Shown here one piece after another: positions 9,845 through 17,558 of a DNA stretch of 64,000 bases (position 1 is the stretch's first letter; each line of letters opens with the position of its first letter). Under the pieces are notes generated by a model. It saw nothing but the letters and a program-made list of their open reading frames with translations, did not search any database and was not told the DNA's origin. The position numbers were made by a program, and so were the translations under genes. Origin of the DNA: Bradyrhizobium canariense (GTDB taxonomy: Bacteria > Pseudomonadota > Alphaproteobacteria > Rhizobiales > Xanthobacteraceae); NCBI RefSeq assembly GCF_018130465.1, contig NZ_JAFCKJ010000001.1:62001-126000 (forward strand), given 5' to 3'.

Positions 9845-11236
9845 ATGCACAGCCCAAATCCAGACATGTCTCAGCTGTTCGCGGACCGCCAGGCCCAGCG
9901 CAGCGTCCTGCATAATCGGCATCTGAACGAGCAGTTCGTCCGGGTTCTGAAGACCATCGGCTACGATGTCGGCTTCCAGAAGGGGCAGGGACAGTACCTC
10001 TACGACCGCGACGGGGCGCGCTATCTCGATCTCTTGTCCGGTTTTGGCGTGTTTGCGATCGGACGCAATCATCCTGTCATGCGCGAGGCGCTCAAGAGCG
10101 TGCTCGATGCCGACCTGCCCAACCTTGTCCAGTTCGACGTCTCGGTGCTCGCCGGCGTGCTCGCCGAGCGGCTTTTGAAGTACGTCCCCTATCTCGACAA
10201 GGCGTTCTTCGCCAATTCCGGCGCCGAATGCGTCGAAGCGGCGATCAAGTTCGCCCGCGGCGCCACCGGCCGCCCGGGCATCGTCTATTGTGCCCACGGC
10301 TATCACGGCCTGACCTATGGCGCGCTGTCGCTGACCGGTGATTCGAACTTCCGCACGGGCTTCGAGCCGCTGCTGCCGGGCTGCACCTCGATCCCGTTCA
10401 ACGATCTCGCCGCGCTCGAAAAGGCGCTGGCATCGCGCGAGGTGGCCGCCTTCGTCGTCGAGCCGATCCAGGGCAAGGGCGTCAACATGCCCACCGACGA
10501 GTTCCTGCCGGGTGCGGCGGCGCTCTGCAAGAAATACGGCACGCTGTTCGTCGCCGACGAGATCCAGACCGGCATGGGCCGTACCGGCCGCTTCCTCGCG
10601 GTCGAGCACTGGAACGTCGAGCCCGACATGGTGCTGCTGTCGAAGTCGCTATCCGGCGGCCACGTGCCGGTTGGCGCCGTGCTGACGCGCAAGAGCATCT
10701 TCGACAAGATCTTCAACCAGATGGACCGCGCGGTGGTGCACGGCTCCACCTTCTCCAAGAACGACCTGGCGATGGCGGCCGGCATTGCCACGCTCGACGT
10801 CATGGAGTCCGAGAAGCTGATCGAGTCCGCCGCCAAGCGCGGTGCCGAGCTGCGCCTCGCGCTCACGCGCATGGTGCCGGGCTACGAGCTGTTGAAGGAA
10901 GTCCGCGGCAAGGGCCTGATGATCGGCGTCGAGTTCGGCCCGCCGAAATCGTTGCGGCTGCGGGCGTCCTGGAACGTGCTGGAGGCGGCCAACAAGGGCC
11001 TGTTCTGTCAGCTCATCACCGTGCCGCTGTTCAAGGACCACAAGATCCTCACGCAAGTCGCCGGCCATGGCAGCCACACCATCAAGCTTCTGCCGCCGCT
11101 CACCATCACCGAGGAAGATTGCGGCTGGATCGAGCGCGCATTCGACGACGTCATCGCCGGCAGCCACAAGGTCCCCGGCGCGATCTGGTCGCTCGGCAAG
11201 ACGCTGGTGGACAACGCGGTGCGGCGGTCGGCGTAG
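9845..11236 (+). CDS. hpnO: HpnO aminotransferase for aminobacteriohopanetriol
   Basis: A 463-residue class III PLP aminotransferase. Asp238 in VADEIQTGMGRTG contacts the PLP ring nitrogen, and Lys267 in LSKSLSGGHVP is the Schiff-base lysine. HpnO aminates the formyl-hopane intermediate to give aminobacteriohopanetriol; the assignment over other class III enzymes rests mainly on its place directly after hpnN. A small hairpin (GACCGTT/AACGGTC, 9781-9800) lies about 45 bp upstream. The ATG at 9845 is the first in frame, and starts at 9866 or beyond would lose N-terminal sequence. Confidence 0.88.
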   Translation: MHSPNPDMSQLFADRQAQRSVLHNRHLNEQFVRVLKTIGYDVGFQKGQGQYLYDRDGARYLDLLSGFGVFAIGRNHPVMREALKSVLDADLPNLVQFDVSVLAGVLAERLLKYVPYLDKAFFANSGAECVEAAIKFARGATGRPGIVYCAHGYHGLTYGALSLTGDSNFRTGFEPLLPGCTSIPFNDLAALEKALASREVAAFVVEPIQGKGVNMPTDEFLPGAAALCKKYGTLFVADEIQTGMGRTGRFLAVEHWNVEPDMVLLSKSLSGGHVPVGAVLTRKSIFDKIFNQMDRAVVHGSTFSKNDLAMAAGIATLDVMESEKLIESAAKRGAELRLALTRMVPGYELLKEVRGKGLMIGVEFGPPKSLRLRASWNVLEAANKGLFCQLITVPLFKDHKILTQVAGHGSHTIKLLPPLTITEEDCGWIERAFDDVIAGSHKVPGAIWSLGKTLVDNAVRRSA

Positions 11237-11244
11237 CGTGGCGC

Positions 11245-11550
11245 TCACGCCGCCTTGGGCTTGTTTACAGTCTCGATGCGGTCGAGCGCTTTGCCGAGAT
11301 CGCGTTTTGCGATCTGGATATCGTAGTCATTCTGAAGATTGAGCCAAAGCTCGGCTGTCGTACCGAGGGCCTTGGCGAGTCGAAGTGCTGTGTCGGCGGT
11401 GACCCCAGTCTGTTCGCTCGCGATTCGCTCGATTCGCGTGCGAGGAAGGCCGCATGTCTTGGCGAGCGCGCCAGCCGACATGTCTAGCGGAGCCAGAAAT
11501 TCCTCCCGAAGAATCTCACCAGGATGCATGGGCTTTAGTTTTTTGGCCAT
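11245..11550 (-). CDS. higA: HigA-type antitoxin
   Basis: A 101-residue XRE-family helix-turn-helix protein of the HigA (addiction module antidote) type: MHPGEILREEFL at the N-terminus, then the HTH around LAKTCGLPRTRIERIASEQTG and the family motif TAELWLNLQ. It binds the toxin and represses the operon. The ATG at 11550 has AGGAGA 8 nt upstream; the frame could extend nine codons but without better support. It follows the toxin gene by 10 bp in the toxin-first order typical of higBA and graTA. Confidence 0.9.
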   Translation of the reverse strand: MAKKLKPMHPGEILREEFLAPLDMSAGALAKTCGLPRTRIERIASEQTGVTADTALRLAKALGTTAELWLNLQNDYDIQIAKRDLGKALDRIETVNKPKAA

Positions 11551-11560
11551 CTCGCGTCTC

Positions 11561-11842
11561 CTAGTGATAGTCCACAATCTCGACCTCGGCGGCGCCTTGC
11601 GCTGTCCAGACGAAGCACACTCGGAACTGATCGTTGATCCTGATCGCGTGCTGTCCCTTGCGATCGCCCGCGAGGGCCTCCAGACGGTTGCCCGGCGGCG
11701 CCCTTAAGTCGCTGAGTTCGCTTGCTGCGTGCAGATAGCGCAATTTCCGACGCGCAACCTTCACCAGATCAGCCGGAAAGCCTTTAGGGCTTTCGCCGTC
11801 AAAGACCGCCTCAGTCGTCTTATCCCTGAAGGTCTTGATCAC
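11561..11842 (-). CDS. higB: HigB/GraT-like RelE-superfamily toxin
   Basis: A 93-residue RelE/ParE-fold toxin that probably cleaves ribosome-bound mRNA. Visible family elements are an N-terminal IKTFRDK, RRKLRYLHAA, RINDQFRVCFVW and the C-terminal VDYH, whose Tyr-His pair is typical of HigB toxins. Translation starts at GTG 11842. It is the first gene of the pair, and a perfect inverted repeat sits 9 nt upstream of its start, as expected for antitoxin autorepression. Confidence 0.9.
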   Translation of the reverse strand: MIKTFRDKTTEAVFDGESPKGFPADLVKVARRKLRYLHAASELSDLRAPPGNRLEALAGDRKGQHAIRINDQFRVCFVWTAQGAAEVEIVDYH

Positions 11843-11850
11843 TCAAGCAA

Positions 11851-11869
11851 TGTATCATTATCTGATACA
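11851..11869. promoter_or_regulatory. Putative higBA operator palindrome
   Basis: A perfect 7-bp inverted repeat, TGTATCA-N5-TGATACA, lies 9 bp upstream of the higB GTG. Its position over the expected promoter/leader makes it the likely HigA binding site. The DNA around it is AT-rich compared with the rest of the window. Confidence 0.7.
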
Positions 11870-11900
11870 CAATTCAAGGCCACGCGTATCAACGAGGCCG

Positions 11901-12668
11901 CTACCCCTCCACATTCGCCTTCATCGCCGCCTCGAACTTGTCGACGAACTCGGCGAGCTCGTCGGCGCCGAGATCGCTGACGGCCCAGAAGTTCAGGCCG
12001 CGATTGCCCCAGCGCCGGCAGTTGAAGCCCTGCATGGTTTCGGTCTTGGGCGCGCGGTATTCCGCGTTCGATGTCTGCGACACGAACAGATTGACCACGT
12101 GCTGCCGGCGCTTGTAGACGACGGCACCGATGGCGCGTGCGTCGATATAATCGAGCCTGCCGCCGACCAGCGTAAAACCTTGCGCGGTGAGGTCGATCAC
12201 GGGCGGGGCGACGTCGAGCTTGCCGTTGAACCACGGCTTCACCGTGTGCTGGTCGGTCGAGACCACGTCGATGAGGTGGCCGGCCTGGAGCGAGCGCAGA
12301 TGCGCGGAGACGACCTCCGACAGGATGCGCTGCTGGTCATCCTGGCGCAGCACCACGGCGACGACGCCGGAGGCGGCGAGCGCGGAGACTGCCGAGCCCA
12401 TCGCAAAGCCGCGCAGCACGGAGCGGCGGCTCGGCTGTCGACGCTGCGGCTGCGGCAGCGAAGCCTCGATACGCGCACGCAGGCTCGCCGGTGCGGTGTA
12501 GCGCAAATTGGCGTCCGCGAGTACGCGCTGCATGTCGCGTTGTGCGGCGAACTCCGCGGCGCAGGCCGGGCAGCCGGCGATATGGGCTTCGACCTCGCGC
12601 GCATGGCCGGCATCGAGCTCGTTGTCGAGCAGCGCGTGAAGCAGGATTCTTGCTTCGTCGCAGGTCAT
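11901..12668 (-). CDS. Zinc-finger (zf-HC2) anti-sigma factor
   Basis: A 255-residue transmembrane anti-sigma factor. The N-terminal ZAS motif is Cys3 plus His29-x3-Cys33-x2-Cys36 and binds zinc and the sigma factor. A single helix (about residues 86-107, GFAMGSAVSALAASGVVAV) anchors it, and the remaining 150 residues should be periplasmic. The start ATG overlaps the stop of the sigma gene by 4 bp (ATGA), so the two proteins are made together. The inducing signal is unknown; an HxxxCxxC ZAS motif can be redox sensitive in some relatives. Confidence 0.9.
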   Translation of the reverse strand: MTCDEARILLHALLDNELDAGHAREVEAHIAGCPACAAEFAAQRDMQRVLADANLRYTAPASLRARIEASLPQPQRRQPSRRSVLRGFAMGSAVSALAASGVVAVVLRQDDQQRILSEVVSAHLRSLQAGHLIDVVSTDQHTVKPWFNGKLDVAPPVIDLTAQGFTLVGGRLDYIDARAIGAVVYKRRQHVVNLFVSQTSNAEYRAPKTETMQGFNCRRWGNRGLNFWAVSDLGADELAEFVDKFEAAMKANVEG

Positions 12669-13213
12669 CTTGCTTGCTCCTCATCCGCCGTCCAGGCCGC
12701 GCGCAGCATGGCGCGGGCGCGGGCGAGGCGGGACATCACGGTGCCGACGGGCGCGCCGACGGCCTCGGCGATTTCACGATAGGACAGGTTGTTGATCTCG
12801 CGCAGCACGAATGTCTCCTTGAACGGCTCGGCAAGCGCGTCGATCAGCTTGCGGATCGCGCCCGCATCGCGGCTCCGCAGCACTTCGGTTTCGGGGCTTG
12901 CCTCGGTTTCCTGCCAGATCGGCGTCTGCTCGGCAGCGCCGGGCGTATCTTCGATCGCGCTGTGCCTGTGCGCGCGCCGTGCATATTCGGCATTGCAGAC
13001 GTTACGCAGGATCGCGAACAGCCAGGGCTTCATCGCCGGCCCGCGATAGCTGTCGAAATGCTTCAGCGCGCGCAGGTAGCACTCCTGCACCGCGTCCTCG
13101 GCATCGGAGGCGTCGCGCAAGAGATAACGCGCGAGCGTGTAGACGTCGTCGAGATAGGGCAGCGCCGCCTCGCGGAAGAGTTGCGCCTTCTGCAAATCGT
13201 CGCTCACGGGCAT
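12665..13213 (-). CDS. ECF RNA polymerase sigma factor
   Basis: A 182-residue ECF sigma factor with region 2 (DDVYTLARYLL through AEDAVQECYLRALKHF and the RNVCNAEYARR segment) and region 4 (LREINNLSYREIAEAVGAPVGTVMSRLARAR). The ATG at 13213 is chosen because GAGGAG lies just upstream and region 2 begins soon after; upstream in-frame sequence is low-complexity and probably untranslated. It is co-translated with its zinc-finger anti-sigma. The cupredoxin and metallophosphoesterase genes lie directly upstream on the same strand and may belong to its regulon. Confidence 0.93.
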   Translation of the reverse strand: MPVSDDLQKAQLFREAALPYLDDVYTLARYLLRDASDAEDAVQECYLRALKHFDSYRGPAMKPWLFAILRNVCNAEYARRAHRHSAIEDTPGAAEQTPIWQETEASPETEVLRSRDAGAIRKLIDALAEPFKETFVLREINNLSYREIAEAVGAPVGTVMSRLARARAMLRAAWTADEEQAR

Positions 13214-13370
13214 CGCTCCTCGCTTTGCCTCTTGTTCTGGTCGTTGCGTCGTTTCGTCCCTGTTCGGTTCGTCCAAGTTCGCTTGGTCGGCGCGTGTGAC
13301 GGAAGGCACACGAGCCCGGCCGGCGTGGGACCACCGACCGGGCAAGACGTTGATGCCTTGGTTCGAGATG

Positions 13371-13697
13371 TTACTCAACCTTGATCATCCCCGTCATGTG
13401 CGGGTGCAGAGAACAAAAATATTTGTAGTCGCCCGCATTGGTGAAGGTGAACGAGAACTTGTCGTCGGTGTCCAGGGTCTTGGACCTGAACTTTCCGGCT
13501 GACACCACGGTGTGGGGGATGTCGTCCCGGTTGGTCCAGGTCACGGTGGTGCCGACCTTGATCTTGAGCTCGGCCGGCTGGAAGACGAAATTGTCGATAT
13601 GCACTTCCATGTTGTCGTCGGCACGGACGGTTGTGATGGGCAGCAGGAGGGCCGCGGCCACAGCGACACCGAAGTCGCGGCGATTGAGTGTCTTCAT
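13371..13697 (-). CDS. Tat-exported cupredoxin (amicyanin/pseudoazurin-like)
   Basis: A 108-residue small blue-copper protein. The N-terminus has a twin-arginine signal (NRRDFGVAVAAALLLP). Type 1 copper ligands are visible as His62 (DIPHTVV), Cys95, His98 and Met101 (CSLHPHM, the Cys-x2-His-x2-Met spacing of amicyanins). It should act in the periplasm as an electron carrier or copper-binding protein. The gene lies 23 bp downstream of the metallophosphoesterase and about 160 bp upstream of the ECF sigma start, all on the minus strand. Confidence 0.9.
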   Translation of the reverse strand: MKTLNRRDFGVAVAAALLLPITTVRADDNMEVHIDNFVFQPAELKIKVGTTVTWTNRDDIPHTVVSAGKFRSKTLDTDDKFSFTFTNAGDYKYFCSLHPHMTGMIKVE

Positions 13698-13720
13698 TGT
13701 CAGCTTCCGTTAGCCCTGCA

Positions 13721-14665
13721 TCAACCCTGGAGCGGCGTGTCGATGATCGCGAGCCGCTGCTCGTTCTGCTTGAAGTTGATGCTGGCAACGCCGAGCATCG
13801 CGCGGAGCTTTGCGTCCTCGACCTTCATGGGTCCGGGCGAGGGTGCGGCTCCCGGCGCCGGCTGCGGGAAGGCGGTGGAGCGTGCGGTGTGGAAGGTGAC
13901 GTTGCCCTCGACCTTCTGCATCACCTGGTGAATGTGACCGTTCAGCACGGTGACCGAGCCAAAGCCTTTCACCTGTTCCAGCGCGCGGGCGCCGTCCTCG
14001 GTGCCCCAGCCCCATTCGGGGTAGACGGTCCAGAGCGGGATGTGGGCGAACAGTACGATCGGCGTCGATTTCGACTTGCCGCGCAGATCGTCCGCGAGCC
14101 AGGCGAGCTGCTCGGCACCGAGATTGCCGAGGCCGCCGGCCTTGAGGTCGACGACATTGACGAGGCCGATGAAGTGCACGCCGCCGGCGTCGAACGAATA
14201 CCAGCCCGCGCCCTTGGTGCCGTGGCCGTAGCGCTCGCGATAGAATTTTACTTCCTCGTCGAGGAAGTCATGCTCGCCGGGCACGTAATGCACGTCCAGC
14301 TTGCTCTGCGAGATGATGCGATCGGCATTGTCGAACTCGGCGGCCTTGGAGAGATGCGTGATGTCGCCAGTGTGGATCATGAACGACGGCTTGACCGGCA
14401 TCGCGTTGATCTTGTTGACGGCTTCCTCCAGCGTGCCGAGCGCGTTGGGATTGGCCGGCTTGTCGAACCCGACATGGCTGTCGCTGATCTGGAGGAAGGT
14501 CATGCCGGGCGCGGCCGCGGTCGCAGCTTGCGCGGAATCGATGATGCCGAGCGAGCGCGGCACGCCGCCCGTGATGGTCCAGAGCACGCCGGTGCCGGCC
14601 CAGGTCATGCATTCCAGCACCTTGCGGCGACTGACGCCGTCGTCCCCGTGATCATGTCCGCTCAT
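13721..14665 (-). CDS. Tat-exported calcineurin-like metallophosphoesterase
   Basis: A 314-residue protein with a twin-arginine leader (SRRKVLECMTWAGTGVLW) and the metallophosphatase motifs DSHVG, HTGDITH, GEHD (family GNHD), FAHIPLW and NGHIHQ, giving the two-metal site. The substrate is unknown. The ATG at 14665 has AGAGGAGA upstream; a longer reading frame exists but runs into an intergenic repeat. A His/Asp-rich GHDHGDD segment precedes the signal. It heads a minus-strand group with cupredoxin, ECF sigma and anti-sigma, so the four may be an operon. Confidence 0.9.
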   Translation of the reverse strand: MSGHDHGDDGVSRRKVLECMTWAGTGVLWTITGGVPRSLGIIDSAQAATAAAPGMTFLQISDSHVGFDKPANPNALGTLEEAVNKINAMPVKPSFMIHTGDITHLSKAAEFDNADRIISQSKLDVHYVPGEHDFLDEEVKFYRERYGHGTKGAGWYSFDAGGVHFIGLVNVVDLKAGGLGNLGAEQLAWLADDLRGKSKSTPIVLFAHIPLWTVYPEWGWGTEDGARALEQVKGFGSVTVLNGHIHQVMQKVEGNVTFHTARSTAFPQPAPGAAPSPGPMKVEDAKLRAMLGVASINFKQNEQRLAIIDTPLQG

Positions 14666-14761
14666 CGCGCGTCTCCTCTGGCCCGGAATTGGGCTTCGGG
14701 GAGGTGATTGGGGGAGGAAGGGACTTATTCCCGGTTGCGATGACGTTTTCGTGAGGGTGTT

Positions 14762-14841
14762 GTAGCCCGCATGGAGCGCAGCGGAATGCGGGATTCGGGG
14801 CGCGACAGGCCCCGGATTGCGCTTCGCTCCATCCGGGCTAC
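14762..14841. repeat. Intergenic palindromic repeat (GTAGCCCG family)
   Basis: An imperfect 80-bp dyad: GTAGCCCGCATGGAGCGCAG at 14762 is mirrored by the complementary arm ending CTCCATCCGGGCTAC at 14841, with arms of about 31 bp. It resembles the dispersed REP-like palindromes common in Bradyrhizobium genomes. The right end supplies the TAG stop codon of the neighbouring hydrolase. It may fold in RNA and act as a terminator. Confidence 0.8.
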
Positions 14842-15728
14842 GGACCGAAACGTGCGAATTCCCGCACAGCCTCCACCACGCGCGCCGGCACTTCCTGCGC
14901 GACACAGTGCCCGGCGCCCTCGAAGACCAGCGTGCTGACCTGCGGAATCAGCGACACGGCACGCGACGCCATCACCTTGTAGATCGATCCGGACTTCACG
15001 GCGGTCGTGATGCACACCGGGCAGTCGATCTCGGCGAGTCCTCCAAACGGGTTGCCGCGCGCATCACCAACGTAAACCTGCTCCATCGCCTCATAGATCG
15101 GACGCAGCATCGCGTACTCGATTTCGGGCGTGCAGCAGAGCCGCACCCGGCCATCGCCCAGCGGCACGAAGCCGTGTTGGACATAGGCCCGGAGCGACGT
15201 CTCGGTCCAATCGGCAAACGTCGACGCGGCGCGGTAGCGCTCGAACACGGACTCGGCGCTGTCGAACTCGGCGCGGCGGCGCAGCGTGCCCTCGACGCCG
15301 GCGAGGGATTCGTCGTTCAATCCTCCGGAGCGCGCCGTGCGCGGATCCATCACGGTCGGCTCCATCACGAACAGGCGCGTGAAGCAGCCCGGCCGAAGTT
15401 TCGCTGTAAGCAGAAGATCGGTCGCACCGGCGCTGTGGCCGATGCCGTAGATGTGGCGCAGATCGAGTGCGTCGATCACCCGGCCAACATCCTCGGCGAA
15501 ATCCAGGAAATGATAGGCGCCCGGTTTGTGGCTGGCGCCATGACCGCGGCGGTCGAGCGCGTAGACGGTGTAGGTCGATGCAAGCTCGCGCGCGACCTCG
15601 TCCCAGACGTCGGCGACGAAGCCGGTGCCGTGCACGAGGAGCGCGGGCGGCATCCCGCTCTCGCCCCATTGCAGCATGGCGATCTGCGCATCAGCGGGGC
15701 CGATCGAAAAGCGGTGCGGGTTGATCAT
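14838..15728 (-). CDS. Alpha/beta hydrolase
   Basis: About 296 residues with the alpha/beta hydrolase fold. The oxyanion segment is LVHGTGFVADVWD, the nucleophile elbow is GHSAG (Ser99), and the probable catalytic His lies in GAGHCVAQE near the C-terminus. The substrate cannot be told. The start is uncertain: ATG 15728 (used) gives a 10-bp gap to the upstream GMC gene, while ATG 15749 overlaps that gene by 11 bp and abuts a GGAGG. The TAG stop lies inside the palindromic repeat, so the original C-terminus may have been changed by repeat insertion. Confidence 0.85.
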   Translation of the reverse strand: MINPHRFSIGPADAQIAMLQWGESGMPPALLVHGTGFVADVWDEVARELASTYTVYALDRRGHGASHKPGAYHFLDFAEDVGRVIDALDLRHIYGIGHSAGATDLLLTAKLRPGCFTRLFVMEPTVMDPRTARSGGLNDESLAGVEGTLRRRAEFDSAESVFERYRAASTFADWTETSLRAYVQHGFVPLGDGRVRLCCTPEIEYAMLRPIYEAMEQVYVGDARGNPFGGLAEIDCPVCITTAVKSGSIYKVMASRAVSLIPQVSTLVFEGAGHCVAQEVPARVVEAVREFARFGP

Positions 15729-15738
15729 GGTGGAGATG

Positions 15739-17358
15739 CTACTTCGCATCCTCCAAAATCATCGTCGCGCCCTTCTCGGCGATCATCGCGGTCGGCGTGT
15801 TGGTGTTGCCCGACGTGATGGTCGGCATGATCGAGGCATCGACAATGCGAAGGCCACCGAGACCGTAGAAGCGCAGGCGTTCGTCGACTACAGCCATCGG
15901 ATCGCTCACCGCGCCCATCTTCGCGGTGCCGACGGGATGGAAGATGGTGGTGCCGATGTCGCCGGCAGCCTTCGCGAGCGAGGCATCGTCGTCGCCAACG
16001 GTAGGGCCGGGCAGATATTCGCTCGGGCGATATTTTGCGAGCGCCTTCTGCTGCATCAGGCGGCGGGTGGTGCGGATGGCATCGGCGCCGACCTGACGGT
16101 CGTCATCCGTTGAAAGATAGTTCGGCGCGATGATTGGCTTCTCGTCCGGCGTCGCCGAACGCAGACGCACCGTGCCGCGCGATGTCGGCTGGAGATTGCA
16201 GGCGCTCACCGTGATCGCTGGAAAACGGTGCAGGGGATCGCCGAACTTGTCGAGCGACAGCGGCTGCACGTGGAACTGGATGTTGGCGCGTGCGCGCGTC
16301 GCATCGGAGCGCGTGAAGATGCCGAGCTGCGACGGCGCCATGGTCAGGGGACCGCGACGACGGAAAGCGTAGTCGAGCCCCATCAAGCCGCGGCGAAATA
16401 GGTTGTAATAGGTCTCGTTCAGTGTGCGCACGCCCTCGACCTTGTAGATCGCGCGCTGCTGGAGATGATCCTGCAGATTGCGGCCGACGCCGGGCTTGTC
16501 CATCACGATGTCGATGCCGAGCGGCGACAGCCAGTCGGCGGGCCCGATGCCGGAGCGATGCAGCACCTGCACCGAACCGATCGAGCCTGCCGAGAGGATC
16601 ACCTCGCGTTTGGCGCGCGCCTCGATGATCTCGCCGTTCTGGATGAAGCGCACGCCGACGGCGCGGCCCTGCTCGATGATGAGACGGTCGACCAGCACGT
16701 GCTTCTCGAGCCGCAGATTTTGGCGGTTCAGCGCCGGCTTGAGGAAGCCGCGCGCCGACGACCAGCGCCGGCCGCGCTTCTGATTGACGTGGAAATAGCT
16801 GGTGCCTTCGTTGTCGCCGGTGTTGAAATCCGGGATGCGCTTGATGCCCATCTCCTCGGCCGCGTCGCCGACGGCGTCGAGAACGTCCCACGACAGCCGC
16901 GGCGCCTCGATGCGCCAGCCGCCGCCGGCGCCGTGATGCTCGCTCGCGCCGAGGAAATGATCCTCGAGCCGCCTGAACAGCGGCAGCACGTCGTCATAAC
17001 CCCAGCCGGTCATGCCGAGCTGGCGCCAATGATCGTAGTCCGCTGCCTGTCCGCGCATCGAGATCATGGCGTTGATCGCTGAAGAGCCGCCGATCACCTT
17101 GCCACGGGGATAGGCAAGCGAGCGGCCGTTCAGGCCGGGCTCGGCCTCCGTCTTGAACATCCAGTCCGAGCGCGGATTGCCGATGGCGAAGAGATAGCCG
17201 ACGGGAATGTGGAACCAGATCCAGTTGTCGTCGCCGCCGGCTTCGAGGACGAGGACGCGATTGCTGGAATCGGCCGACAGCCGGTTGGCGACGATGCAGC
17301 CCGCCGTGCCGGCCCCAACGACGATATAGTCAAACTCACCTTCGAGCCGCCTTGGCAT
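15739..17358 (-). CDS. GMC family FAD-dependent oxidoreductase (alcohol/choline dehydrogenase type)
   Basis: A 539-residue glucose-methanol-choline oxidoreductase. The Rossmann FAD motif is VGAGTAGCIVANRL near residue 15, followed by GKVIGGSSAINAM, a GMC signature, and the C-terminal active-site His (IFHPVGTAKMG) and Asn (SGNTNTPTAMIAEK). It oxidises an alcohol, but whether choline or another substrate cannot be told. The ATG at 17358 has GGTGGAAG upstream. The hydrolase gene follows 10 bp downstream, so the two may act in one pathway. Confidence 0.9.
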   Translation of the reverse strand: MPRRLEGEFDYIVVGAGTAGCIVANRLSADSSNRVLVLEAGGDDNWIWFHIPVGYLFAIGNPRSDWMFKTEAEPGLNGRSLAYPRGKVIGGSSAINAMISMRGQAADYDHWRQLGMTGWGYDDVLPLFRRLEDHFLGASEHHGAGGGWRIEAPRLSWDVLDAVGDAAEEMGIKRIPDFNTGDNEGTSYFHVNQKRGRRWSSARGFLKPALNRQNLRLEKHVLVDRLIIEQGRAVGVRFIQNGEIIEARAKREVILSAGSIGSVQVLHRSGIGPADWLSPLGIDIVMDKPGVGRNLQDHLQQRAIYKVEGVRTLNETYYNLFRRGLMGLDYAFRRRGPLTMAPSQLGIFTRSDATRARANIQFHVQPLSLDKFGDPLHRFPAITVSACNLQPTSRGTVRLRSATPDEKPIIAPNYLSTDDDRQVGADAIRTTRRLMQQKALAKYRPSEYLPGPTVGDDDASLAKAAGDIGTTIFHPVGTAKMGAVSDPMAVVDERLRFYGLGGLRIVDASIMPTITSGNTNTPTAMIAEKGATMILEDAK

Positions 17359-17377
17359 TCTGCTTCCACCCAACAGG

Positions 17378-17464
17378 CGTCGTGCCCGGGCTTGTCCCGG
17401 GCATCCACGCGCTTTCCATTCTAATAGTCAGACGTGGATGGCCGGGACAAGCCCGGCCATGACG
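17378..17464. repeat. Intergenic palindromic repeat
   Basis: Two 32-bp imperfect inverted arms (17378-17409, beginning CGTCGTGCCCGGGCTTGTCC, and 17433-17464, beginning CGTGGATGGCCGGGACAAGC) enclose a 23-bp loop. It lies in the divergent space between the GMC gene and the M20 gene, so it could affect both promoters. It is a different family from the repeat at 14762. Confidence 0.8.
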
Positions 17465-17558
17465 AGAGGACAGAGCTACCCCAGACCCCCGGCAGTTGGG
17501 TGGACTGGTGCTTGCATGGTAGACATTCCTGCCTTTTCAACAAAGCTTGAGACCCTCC

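Noticed and set aside
13262-13280. Three GTTC words resembling a LexA box upstream of the ECF sigma
   Set aside because: Spacings are N1, N6 and N11, not N7; probably low-complexity sequence.
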